Source: Scatophagus argus
Lineage: Eukaryota > Chordata > Actinopteri > Scatophagidae
Length of the DNA: 64,000 nt
Reading direction: 5' to 3'
NCBI RefSeq assembly: GCF_020382885.2
Contig: NC_058501.1
Span: 9,610,001 to 9,674,000, forward strand
Under the pieces are notes generated by a model that saw only the letters and a program-made list of their open reading frames with translations, made no database searches and was not told the origin of the DNA. The stretch's first letter is position 1. Each line of letters starts with the position of its first letter. A program made the translations under genes and the position numbers. Positions 49,137 through 61,832 of the stretch are shown in pieces.

Positions 49137-50009
49137 CTGAGAACATATATTGTTTTCACAATGTGTTAAGTAATCTTTCCACTAAAGATTTTCCAATCAA
49201 GCAGTCCTATTAAGCTAGTCTACTTTCTTTTCTTTGTTGTTTATATGTTCGTAATTAAGCTTTACAAAACAATTCCACCAAGCTTACTGGCAAAACATTA
49301 GTTTTAGGTTTTAAATAGCGGCAGGAATCTCACCTGAGACTCTGAGGCTGGCGGAGGAGGTGACAGAGCCTGCTACATTTGTGGCGATACAAGTGTACAC
49401 ACCACTGTCTTCCACAGACACGCCCAGGATACGAAGAGTTGCTTCTTCTGTCTCACTGTAAAAAGAGAGAGAGCGGAGGAGAGTTAAACCATCATACGAG
49501 GTGCACCATCCCAACCAGATGTTTTCTCCATTTGATGTCAGGTGTACATTTTAGATTTCTTCCCGTCATACAGATTGCTAGTTAGGCTCCCTCCCTAACC
49601 TAAGTAAAAGACACATGCTGTCACCTGTAAGTGATGCCATAGCGTCCATTGTTGCTCAGAGGGCTGTTGTCGGGTCCCCGCCAGGTGACTGTGGCCCTTG
49701 GCCGACCACACACTTTACACCTCAAAGTAACACTGTCGCCACTCTCACATGCTACATCGCTGACAGGGACAAGAAACTCTGGAGGAGCTAGAGGGAAAGA
49801 GGGGTCGAAGATGATCAGAGAAATAGATACCTTGTCTTGAATCCCAAAACAGCTTGAAACATACTTCTCTACATATTGAAAGTTACAAGTTTCAGAGCAA
49901 TAGCACCTGACAGGAAGGTAGGTTACAGGCAGATGATATGGGAAATGGTTAGACAGATTTGTAGGGTTTATAGGTTCATTTGTCTTTAAGTTTCCTTTAT
50001 AGTTCTTTG

Positions 50010-50048
<39 letters not shown>

Positions 50049-53000
50049 GCACACACACACACTGATCCAGTCCTTGGCCAAAAGCAACAACATGTACATA
50101 CCATCATGAATGAAGTTGGGATTTAGAAGCTGTAATGAAAATGTAAGGACAAAATTAGATTTGTTGCCCAAATTTAACAGAAACTGAAGACAGAGAGCCA
50201 AACATTTTTCACGTGAGTAAAAGTTATCTTCATTCTCTCTACCTTGACAGAGACTTTGTTGGCAAGCCCATCCTGAGACTTGCGGTAGCCGTTCTCCATC
50301 TTCCTTCCCTCCTTGTCTCGTTTCTCAGACTTTCGGCGGATACGGAGTGCTGTGTGCCATGACAATGATTTTCTAAAGCAACAGGACCGGAAGTGGGGAA
50401 AAAATCTCAGTGTTCATACTGCAAAATAATACATTCTGACATTTACATGTGATTGTTTTGCTTTTTGTTTGAGAATCATGAGCAATGTCTGTTTATCTTA
50501 CTTGATGGTTCCTTCAGGGAGTTCGGGTGTGATGGAGGATGAGGTGTGTCCTAATACGTAGCCAGGGATCCAGCCCTCAGCTGCAGGGCACTGCTCATTG
50601 GCTGCGCGGTACACAAGAAACATGTTTTGCTGGTTGCTGGCTAGCATTTGAACCACCTCACCCTGCACCACACTGATCTCATCCTCCTTAACCGCCACAT
50701 AGTCCTGGGTCACCAACATGGTGGACACACTGCTGCTGCTACTGCTTTCACTCTGTCAGAGAAAAGGATTATAAAACTTAAGTACAGAACACACTGCAGA
50801 AATACACACACACCGAAAAAGGAAAGGTACAGAAGTGTACCATGTGTGTGGGCAGCTAACACAAAATACTCAATTTCCTTGTTAAAGTCACTGATGCATG
50901 CAGCAAAGGAAGCACAGTATTTTTCATCTTGCAAACAGTATGGTTAAAGCAAACTCATGTGTTTGCAGTGGTGAGTGATATGTCACTGAATAAGATAGAA
51001 ATTAAGTTCTTAAAAAGTTGTGAAGCAGAAGTTACAACACAGGTCAGAACTGCTGAAATAAGGAACTTTGCATTTTCAAGGACCGAGCAAAGCTGACATA
51101 AGCAACATCTTATGGGAAGAAGAAACTCAGCTTGAAGAGGAACAGAGCAGGCTGAAGTACAGCAAACATCAGCTGGTGTAGTCTCAAGGCTAACCACTGA
51201 AAGGTTCAGGCTAAACAGTTCACAAGATAAAGGGGAAAAGGAAGCAATATGTAAAAGAGCTCCTCAGCCTTGACCAGAGTTTTGACAAGAAATCACTTGT
51301 TATTGCATTAAATATTCCCGCGGAAGTATGAATGAAAAAGACCAAAGGGAAATGTTGTTTTTAAAATCATTTGGTAGCTGTTAGTGTCTATCAGCTGGAG
51401 TTGAGAAGCAAGCACAACTTGAAGCTCAGAGATAGTGTCTAAGAAAGCAGATACAACAGCTCTATCAGTCAGATCCACACGGTTAGTACTTTCTGGGAGA
51501 GTCAGAAGATTCTCTGTCACGCACGCTGTCGGTGAAGTTAGTGCACTCAGATAGCCGTTAGTCTCCAGTGTAGTAGTCGTTGCATGTAAAAGCCATTCTC
51601 AGAGCCAGCGGCAGGGTGACTGACTGACAGCCAGTCAGTCAGCGTGGGGTTAGTGACTAGTGAGTAACCTTATGCCTCACTGAAACCTAGGCCTGGACTT
51701 AGCATCTTACCCCGTTGCTCTGGGTGGAGTGTATGGACTGCTCACTGGTGGAGGAGCAGGTGCTCATGCGGTCTATGTCCTTACTGTGGGTGGAGTGGCG
51801 GTGATGAGAGGGCATCCCTTGACTTCCTCTGCCCAAGGAGTCCCCTCCACCACCACTGTCAGTGGGGTAGGAGAAGGAACCAGGCCGGCTGGTGAGAGAG
51901 GGAGGCATAGCAGGGACCATAGCCCAGAAAGAGTTGCCTTTATGAGCTGGGCTGGAGGGGATGAATGCTTCTTTCGCTCCTCCTCCTCCTCCGGGGGACT
52001 GAGGTGAAATCAGTGGAGAAACTGTTCCAACTCGAGGGCTTTTCAGGGTTGAATTCAGAGGAGCCACGGCCATCTGTGGTATACCAGCTGTTTGAAGCTT
52101 CTGTGTTTCCCCATAGGCCCCCAGACCCGGTCTGACACTGCTCTCCATGGTGTCTGATGGCCTGTTACTGTTATTGCTATTGTTACATCCATGAGGGCCA
52201 TCCAGCCTCCTCATCTTAGGGACCTCTGAGGCTAGCAGCTCTCCGTTTGTGGTGCTGTCAGAGTAGGGGTTAGAGGGGAGGGACTGAGGGTGGCAGGGTG
52301 ACCACATACCTGCTGATCTGTCGGGCCCCTCAGAGCCCGGAGGATGGTGGTGGTGGACAGGCTGTGGGAGGCGCGAGGATGGCTGGGGGATGCGGGAAGG
52401 TCGGGAGCGAGGGCCGCACAGGGAGGAGGAGCTGCTTCCTGATCCTCCAGAGCCGCCACCGCCACCACCTCCACCTCCTATGTTGGAGGTACTGTTGGAG
52501 CTGCTGCCTCCTGGCAGGCCACCAGTACTACTGCTGCTACTGCTGGGTGGACCGCTGGGCCCGCCACCACCCACGTGGTTCCTCTGGTACTCAATGGGGG
52601 ATGTCAGAGCTGTAGAAGAGCAAGAGGGGCAGGATTTCATTCAGGGCATAAAATTTGTGTTCGAAAACTCTTCGAGACAGAAAGAAAACGCAAACCTACT
52701 GCTACTTGGGAACATTTTCGCTACATGATCTAGTGCTGCATCTTTTGCTGTCAGCTTACACATCACTTCCTTACCATTGAGGAAATTGCGCTGGTTCTCC
52801 AGTATCTGGCTGACCTGGTGGACCCAGACCTGACTGACTCCAGGGCTCGCTGAATGGAGGGTATACCTTTCCAGGTTGCCACAAGATGATCTGGAGGTGA
52901 GTGTGAACTTGCAGGGGTCATCTGCATTTTCTTCTAAACCCAACCAGCTCACCTGAAGTGATGAGACAGAAAAGGAGAAATAGAGAAGAAGGAGGAAGTA

Positions 53001-56000
53001 GTTTGATTTTATCTACTTGGCTAAGAAGCTACAGCACAATCTATAAAACATGAGTGTACAGTCCATAGATAGTTTAATTTTATACATTTTATAAAGCTTA
53101 CACTTTCCTGACAGTAACAGGACCTGCACTAACCTTGACACTGTTCTTGAAGAGGTAGCCAGGAGTGGAAAAGCCCTTCTTTTTGTCCAGGGGCTCACTA
53201 AAGATGACGATCTGCTCAAACAAGAAGACTCTCCTTTCTTTCATCCTGGACAGAAGTCCTCCATCCTGGTCTGACACCATGAAGGTGTCTTGGAGAAGCA
53301 ATCTGCCCTGTGCCACAATTTTACCCTGAAGAAAGAATGAGAGAAGAGGGAAAGGAAATCAGAGGAAAGAAAGGGGCAGTTGGAGGACAGCGTGCACAAG
53401 GCTTTCTTCCAGTTTTTGTTCTGGTAAACCCAACAAAAACAAAATGAATACCAAGTAAACTACCTGGATTACTTAACATATGCAAAAATGAGAGCATACC
53501 TACACCTAGTGGCAGATGACTAAAATTAGTAAGTGATTTCTTTGGGGGTACAAGCTAATTACCTTTTTAATTTAGTATAGTTGTCCAAGCACATATACAG
53601 ACGGACACAGGCATGCACAAACATCTGACACAATTAATAGCAGTCTTACTTCGAAACCTTGAAGGCGTCCAACATTCATCATGTCATTGCAGCGCTTGGG
53701 GACCACACACATCACCTCCACAGCTTTCTATAGTGCAACATGGGAGTAACATAAACTTTAAGAGACAAATTGCTTGTATGTGAATCAAGTAAAAAATGGA
53801 GGAATGTGAGTCTTGTGACTTGTGGTTCAGGTAACCAAGGCATCAGATTACCTCCAGCTCTATCGTATCCGCTCCAGCCTTCTTAGAAATTTTGAGAAGA
53901 TCCTGTTAAAGAGTTAAATGTATTATATATGTATTGCATGAAGACTACTTGTCCTTAGCTTAAATACAGCCTACAAAGTAAGAAAGATGGATGATGGATT
54001 TACCTTCAGCAGTAGCTGGTACTTCATTATACGTTGGACAGGTTTGATGAGCAGGTCAGTGATCTGCAATCTGTGGCCCAGCCGCTGCTTAAGGTCCTGC
54101 CGAAAAATAAATATATCATTAATATGTAATTCTTATCTCCTGGACAGTACAACAGAGAGAATATTCTGTAGGTGTAAGTGCAAAATCTTACTTCAAAGTA
54201 AGTGTCAATGTACTCTGACACAATGTGCTCAGATTTAGGTTTGTTCTGGCAGTACACGATGTACATGTGTAGTCGTCGCTCCTGCAATTGGAAGCCAAAC
54301 CAGAAAACAAAGGCAGCATTAAGAAGTGAGAAGAACATGACAGCTTAGAAAATAACATTTCATTACCCTCTCTTTTAAATTCAATAAAATGTACTTGGTA
54401 ATTCACGCTTCAGCAAAAAATACATACATGAAGAAAAATAAAATGCAAATAGGTTTCTCACCTGTTTGACAAATAAAGGACCCAGCCTGTCAGGATCCTC
54501 TAAACACTTCTCAAGCTCTCCCAGAAAAAAACTGTTGACCAATCAAGAGAAAAACATGAATTTATCAGCAGAAGAACATAGTACTGATTGACTTCTTTTC
54601 ATTTTATGTAGTCTTTATCTAGTCAACTTTTTGTTTCTTTGTAGTGGGATTTTTAGAGCATGTTAACTGAAGAAGACTGCCAGCGTACTCTTTGTGCCAG
54701 TCATAAATCTGATGGATGTTTCCAAAGACGATTTTGTCTTTTCCTCTCATGTCATCTGGAACTCCTTCCTCTTTCATCCTGCTCATGTAGCCCTGAGGGG
54801 AGGAAAGTCAACTCATTTGCAAAACATACAGAAAATGCTGATTAAAAAGCTTATAATAAATTTAATATGAGTTTATTTTTTTCTTTTACCTCCACCACTG
54901 ATCCCAGGTCCCTGACATAGTCCCTCTCAGTTTCCACCAGCTCAAGAAGCACATAACTGAGAGACACAAAACAGAACACTGTCGCCATGTAATACAAATG
55001 TAATGCAGTCAGCTGTGGATGAACATCAGAAATGTTCCATATAAGCACACAAATGAAGACAATCGATTGAACCTGAGCAGCTTTTGTTTATCAAAACACT
55101 GAGAAGATGCTTATAACTCACTGTCTTCTCTTGAGAAAGCCAGACTTGCGCTCGTCCACCTCGTCGATGGGTGAGGAGGAGGAGAGGAGGGAGTTGTCAG
55201 AGGGATTGAGGGAGGGAGAGCTGCTGTCGCCCTGTTCTACTGACAGAGAGCTGGGGCGATCCTCCAGTGACTGAGAAAAGAGGAGGACAGACGTGTTTAC
55301 AGTATGTGACATTATCTTTTGACAGCATGTTTCAGATCAGTATAAAACCGGGCAACTGCAGAGGGAACTGTATTATCTTTATCTGTATTATCAATTGCAC
55401 TGTATGCAGGCTAGTTGATGATCCTGGGAGTTATAGAGTGCAACGTCCATTTGTTGGAACAGTGGACATCTGGCATTGTGAGTCACAGTTCTGACAGATG
55501 AATAGTAGGCCATGGTGCCACTCTCTGTCAATAACACCAGAAAAATGTGTGTGTATGCTTGTACACCAATCTATCAGAATTGCTCTGTGCACAAATGTGT
55601 CACATTTGCATGTACTTGTCAGTTTTGTTTATGATTTTGATCTCACCATCTTGCTCTTCACCAGCTCTTCGATGGCACTGACCAGTTCAGCAGCACTGGG
55701 TGTCTCTGAACTGCTGGGACGAGCGGACAGACGAGATGCAGACTGAAAATGAGACAGAAAATGGAAAAAAAGAAAGAAAGTTGATGGTTACAGTATAAAA
55801 CGTGACAAATGTAAAACTTGTCAGTGCTGCATGCGTACAGCAGTCATATATTCTCAGTGGCTACTGCTGTGTATGTGATCAGGCTCACCATTGTTGAGAT
55901 TGGACCTCGATATTCCACATGTCCATATATGGACTTGGTGGGTGTGATCTCCCTAATAAAAGGGTTAATGGGGGCCAAGTTGGAGCCAATCACAGGCTGC

Positions 56001-59000
56001 TTTCAGGGAAACATAGGTCATTTGGGGGGAGGGGGGTTGGGTCGGGGCAAGCTCTGGAACTGGACTGCTCTTCAAGCACGAGCACCACGATTGGTCAAAC
56101 AACTTACATACAGCAAACAGTGTTGCTTAATACTCCATTGGAGGAAATGTTTGCCTCTGCAACCGAGTCCATGCTGAGGCATAGTGGCAGGCAAAGTTTT
56201 AAAAGGATCCCCTGTTCAAAACCAGACTTAATGGACATTCACCATTTAGTCCCACAAACACCTCGCCACTGCAGAAACACGTGAATGGAGTATTCACTTC
56301 AGCAACAGTAGAACAATTACACTCCAAGGGAATGACGTTTAGTTGGTGAAAGAAAGAGAACAAAGAGGCAAGTAAAAAAAGTTAAATAAAGAAGCATCCA
56401 AAGTGGAGACAATGAAGGTGTTTTACATGGAGAGATAGGGAAACTGGGAAAGAAGAGAAGCAGAACAGAAATCAACGTAATGCTGGAGGAAGGAACATGC
56501 AACCATCAAGAGAATAAGAGGAAAAAAGAAAAATAATTAGTGCCAAATCAAAAGTTTAGCTGTGTTATTGTAAGTGCTGTGTCCATGTAAAGTTATGTTT
56601 ATAGAGCTTATAAATAAAATAGGTCCTGTTTTGAAAAGAACATTTTTTTCTTTAGATTAGCAAATCCAAGTTTAAAAGTACAGTCATTTCAGTTGGCACT
56701 CATTTTCATATGTGCAACCTTCCCCCTGTTACATAATATCTATATTTGTATGCCATTATATTGCTGGTGAAAGAAAAGTTGGTGTGGCCATTTAAAATAA
56801 AACACGAAAACACATAAATCTTATTTTAGTTGTGGTTAAGCTTAAATGCAAAACATAGGCCTTATTTGTCTTGGGTGGTATTGTGCATTGTGTTTTCTGC
56901 ATACCATCGCCTGTGACCATGTGTAATTAAGTATGTGTTTGCATGTATTTAGATTGCCCTGTGTGACCCACCTTGTCGTCTTGGGAGTCAGGCTGCAGCA
57001 GGCTGTGTTGCTGGATGGCCATTGGGGGAGGCAGAGGGACAGCATCGGCCCCCTCCTCTCCTTCCTCCTCGCCGCAGCTCTGCATACCCGATGAGGAAGA
57101 CTTGGACAGAGTACCACTGCTTAGCCCCTCATTACGCATGCGCTGGACAGAGAGAGAGGGGGAGAGAGAGAGAGAGAGAGAGAGACGAGGAACAATGACA
57201 GTCAGCAGGTTGACTGCATCTGTAATGTTACGAGAGGCTCAGTGATCCGCTGCGCCTTACTTCCTCCAGTGTCTCATCCTGTGGTGTGGCAGCGTTGTCA
57301 TCTGAGTCTTTCTGTGAGCCATGCATCGTGTCCATGTTCTTCCTTGTGCCGTCGCGATTCTTCTTGTGCTTGTGTGCGAGCTTCTTGACATGACCGTCCG
57401 CTTTGCCGGAGCTGAGCCGCCGTACGGGGCTGGTGAGCCACTTCCTTAATGTGTTCCCGGGACGTTTAGGGCCTGGTGAGCTGTGAGGACCCAAGGTTTG
57501 GCTGGAGCCTGGTTGTAGGGCGTCGTTACTGGATACAGACAAGGTGTCTAAGGAAGTGAAGAAGAAAAGTAAGAGGAGGTTGGTAATGACATTAACGTGA
57601 ATATAGAGGCATAATCCATGATCCAGATGTGGACAAAAGGTTATCTCACCATAACTCAAAGCACAAGATTGGAACTTATTTGTCTTACATTCTTACTGAC
57701 AGGCAGGGACGCCGATTTATGTTTTTGCTGGTGGGTGCTCGTCGTGCTTGCATGACTCGTTGCTATTTTGACACGAGTGCACACATTGAACACACACACA
57801 CAGCTCCAGTTAGCTTGGAAAGCCTAACCTTTTTTCTGCTTAACATCATCTGTACCACTACTGCAGTTGTCCTCAGTCATTGACAAGGTAGGCCTACTGG
57901 AAGACGTGTGGGGTCAGTGGATATTTTTGGCTTTTTTTTATGACGAATTTGTCCATTTTGTTATCTAAATCAACCACAGCCATCCAGCCTTTTTGGCAGG
58001 TAGCGGGGAGTGGTCATTAGCAAATCATTGAAGTGTAGGCTGGCACATGTGGGTGCTCGACAATCTCCGTGGGTGCTTCGGGGCCAGCGCCTATGCTGAC
58101 AGGTCTTTCAATTCATGGACTAACACTGGACAACCCTTAACCCATGTGGTGGATGTTATCTGGTAGCTTGTCAATTTACCTCAATATATCTTACATGGTT
58201 AAATATATAATAATTGGTACTTATTTAGTTGTCACCAATTGTCAGATTCCCTTTGCCTTCTTATAGCTTAAACTAGATAATAATCAGTATCAGTCATTTA
58301 TTTAATATAACAAACCACAAACAACACTCACGTCTACACTGGATACACATGTGAGTTTGCATACAGTGTGAGAACACTGAGGAAAGACATGTTATTTGTT
58401 TGTATAGTGTTAGTATGTGTTATGTGCAGTAGGCAGGCTGGCCTCCTCCTCACAGTGATGGCATCTCCTCAGGGAATCTGTAGGAGGAAAGTTCTTTTCA
58501 GCTAGCAATGGAGCAATGAGAAAATAATACAAGATAAAGGGATGCTTGAGGCTTCGTCTGAATACATATCCACCTGTTTGTCGCACCTGTCTGCTCAATC
58601 ACTCCTCTTCTACTTGCTATGTTTAATCTTGTGCCATTTTCCTTAATTGCCCTGAAGCTTCCTCATTAGTTCTTTTCATCATCATCAAATTGCTGAGGAA
58701 TGAACAAACACAATCGCTCAACTGGCTCAACAAGCTATCAGTGCGAGGAGCCGGACTGCTGTTGTAATGTGCAACTTGACCCCCAACTCTGACACCACAC
58801 AGCATTTCTGGACAAGACCTTACACCTACTGCAAGACAAAGGGCATTAGCATGATTTAAGAGTATCCCTTAGAATGCTGCTCATACAAGAGAGAAGACAA
58901 AAACCAGTAACTCCTTTGATAAGACAAAGAACATCAACAACCAAAGATAAGGAGAGCACCTCACGATACTCAAACATTTAGATTTAGAGTCTTTTTGAGC

Positions 59001-61795
59001 AACATTATTTAACTTGAACACATGAGGAAAAGATTTGAGATCCAAGCTTCGGCCTCTCTATCATTTAGCTATTCCAGTGGTTAACAAGGTGCAGCTGCTA
59101 AAGATGAAAGTATGTGACCAAGCTAAATGGCTCTTATGAATGGCAGGTGTGGAAATTCTGCCTTCCCACATTGGACACTTTCACACAGCCTGAATGAATG
59201 CATCTGCATATGAACGTGTGCATCAGTCATCCAGCCTCTGGCAGAATTATTTTTACTGCGCTCGACTGATACGAAGCATGTGTTCTCACACTGCATGCAA
59301 GGGAAAAAGAAAGCACAGTTCCCAGAATCAGGCACCATTTAGACTTTAAAACCACCTTCTCTGACACTCCTCACACCATTTCACTCTAACAAAGCTCGGG
59401 CGATATCTTCAGCATAACAGTCAAGATTTTAGTCAAGATTTTTCACAGACTCTCTGGTACTTCATCTGACTTTGCAAAAACTTCTTAGCTGTGAGTCAGG
59501 CCAACAATAACAAGAATGTGTCAAGTCAGAGCAGGAGAGAACACATCGTTTTTATCCTGTTTTCATCCTGCAATTTATTTATTCATTTATGTTCTACCAG
59601 AGACTAAGTCAGACAGTTACTGTTCCACCTCCCGGCGAAGGAGGAGATCTCTGAATTCCACGCAAAGGGCATATTTAAAGATCGACGGTATAGAGGGATT
59701 GTCTGTTTTTCTTGAGGCCAATTTGATGGAAGGTAATCCCTTTTGTTGTAACAAAATCTACACAAGCAACTTCTCTGTTTAGTAAAGATTTTAAGCAAGC
59801 TGCGTGATTTACCTGCCTCCTCCATCTCCCCTGTAGCACCAAATGAAAACCAGAATCACAAATGTTTGTTACGATACTGCCCTGGAATGTTTTAGTCATG
59901 GGTACAAACATGGAGCCTATTTAAAGCTGTAATTCTGATGACACAGAATACTTTAGCCTTTGCTGTTGTTGGTCTCTGGGGACTATCAAAACCTTCCTCC
60001 ATGAGTTCTGTAGACAGTTTCTTCAATAGATAACACCAGTATCCATTATTTATACCAGAAAGTACAGTTGCTGACTAAACCTTTAAATTATTAGGATTTT
60101 AAAGTCCTGAATATTTTGTAGACCAAGTCCTCTTTCTTCTATTTTTAATGAATCTTACAGTCTGATGACTTACAACACATACCAACATGCATTCACAATG
60201 TAACACTTGGGTTTAAACTTGTGCTTCTAAAGGGAATGAACAAGGAAGCCAGGACTTCTCATGTAGAGCTAGAACAAGCAGACTGGAGACGCGCTGGGGT
60301 CACAACCTAACATGTAACCATGCTGTTAGCAAGTGCATCTCAGCTATTAGCTATCTCAGGCTGCAGGGTAAGTTAAGCAGACAAATATTTTAACGTCAAT
60401 TCACACCAGTGTGGTTTCTGGCGAGACTTTACTTTAATGACTTTCAGTGTCATTTCAAAACTTCCAAAATGTGAAACTGAGATCAATGCTTTTGTGGTCT
60501 GTGTCTGGAGTAGTGATTCAATTAGGCTGCCAATACTGGAATTAAAAATTTACATTCTAATTTAGCAGAGTTTCATTAGTGACATATCTTGATGTATCAT
60601 GACTAAAAGGCTAACTCTCTGACAGCTGGATAAGCATCTGGTGTTATCTACATGCTCTGATTAGACAGAAGAGGTCACGCTAACAGGGGTGTAACTGGAT
60701 GAAGCATGGGGTCAACATCCTTGACACATTCCTCTCAGCAGAAAATAACTCTCGAGACACACATACATGTACATACACAAAGAAGACTTGACCTTTGCCC
60801 TTTGCCCTGTAGCGCGTCTTTCATTGTGGAGACGCCTCAGGAACAGCTGGTCAAGCTTGCGCTCATGGGAGACAAAAATGGGAGACCCGTAGTTTCTTTG
60901 CAGGGGTGACTCTAGTTACATGGATACACAAAATACTGTATTTGCCTCAGTTCACAGAATTCTGAGCTATTTCACAGGTAGCAATTTCATTTGTGGACCC
61001 AAACCAGAGACATGGGAATCATTCACGGTAAGCTTTATCACAAAGAGTGAAAACCCAAATGTATAACTTAAACATTATAATACAAAAATTATTTTGTAGG
61101 CTGCAAGAGAATAAACTTAATGTAACAAAAACCTATTAGTAATAATCTATGTCGTTATCTTCTGTATTTATATCTGCAGTGGCTATAAATATTAAACTTA
61201 TAATCGTATAGTATCATCTTTGTTAGAGTAATCACAATTTTCTCAAGCTTTTTGGAGAACAGTTTGCTCACAATAAGCTTTGCAACATGTAGTAAAATAT
61301 TTGCTATTCTGAGCTAAAATTATTATCCTGACTCATTTAGTAAACTAGCATCTCTGCCTCCTGGGTACTTCTGTGTCAAAGCTACCCCATTCATTTCCTA
61401 GCAGATTTCTCAGAAGACTCATTAGAGCATCATACTGCTGAGATGACAGTGGCGATCACTGGGGTCATTCCATGCATATCCTCATGTAACATTTGTGTTT
61501 TGCACAGGGCACAAAAACTGCATGTGTTCATGCATTTGCAGACCCATTCTGCTTAAAAAGCTTGCTCAGATAATAAACAATGAAAAACCAGACTTGTATT
61601 TTACCTCCTAATAATAACATCATCTCAATTTAACTTTGTGGGGTGATATTTCTGAGACAAGACCCATCAAGAGTCTACCAGGTGCTTTCCACTGCATCTT
61701 CAGATGTTTGCTAATTTATCTGCAAGCTACCAACATGCCCTCATAATTCAGCCACTGCTCATTCATGCTACTGCAAAGAACAAGGTAGATTTACG

Positions 61796-61832
<37 letters not shown>

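Noticed and set aside
51729..52728. Plus-strand ORFs of up to 112 codons opposite the trio linker exon
   Set aside because: Pro- and Leu-rich mirror images of the Gly/Ser codons of trio.
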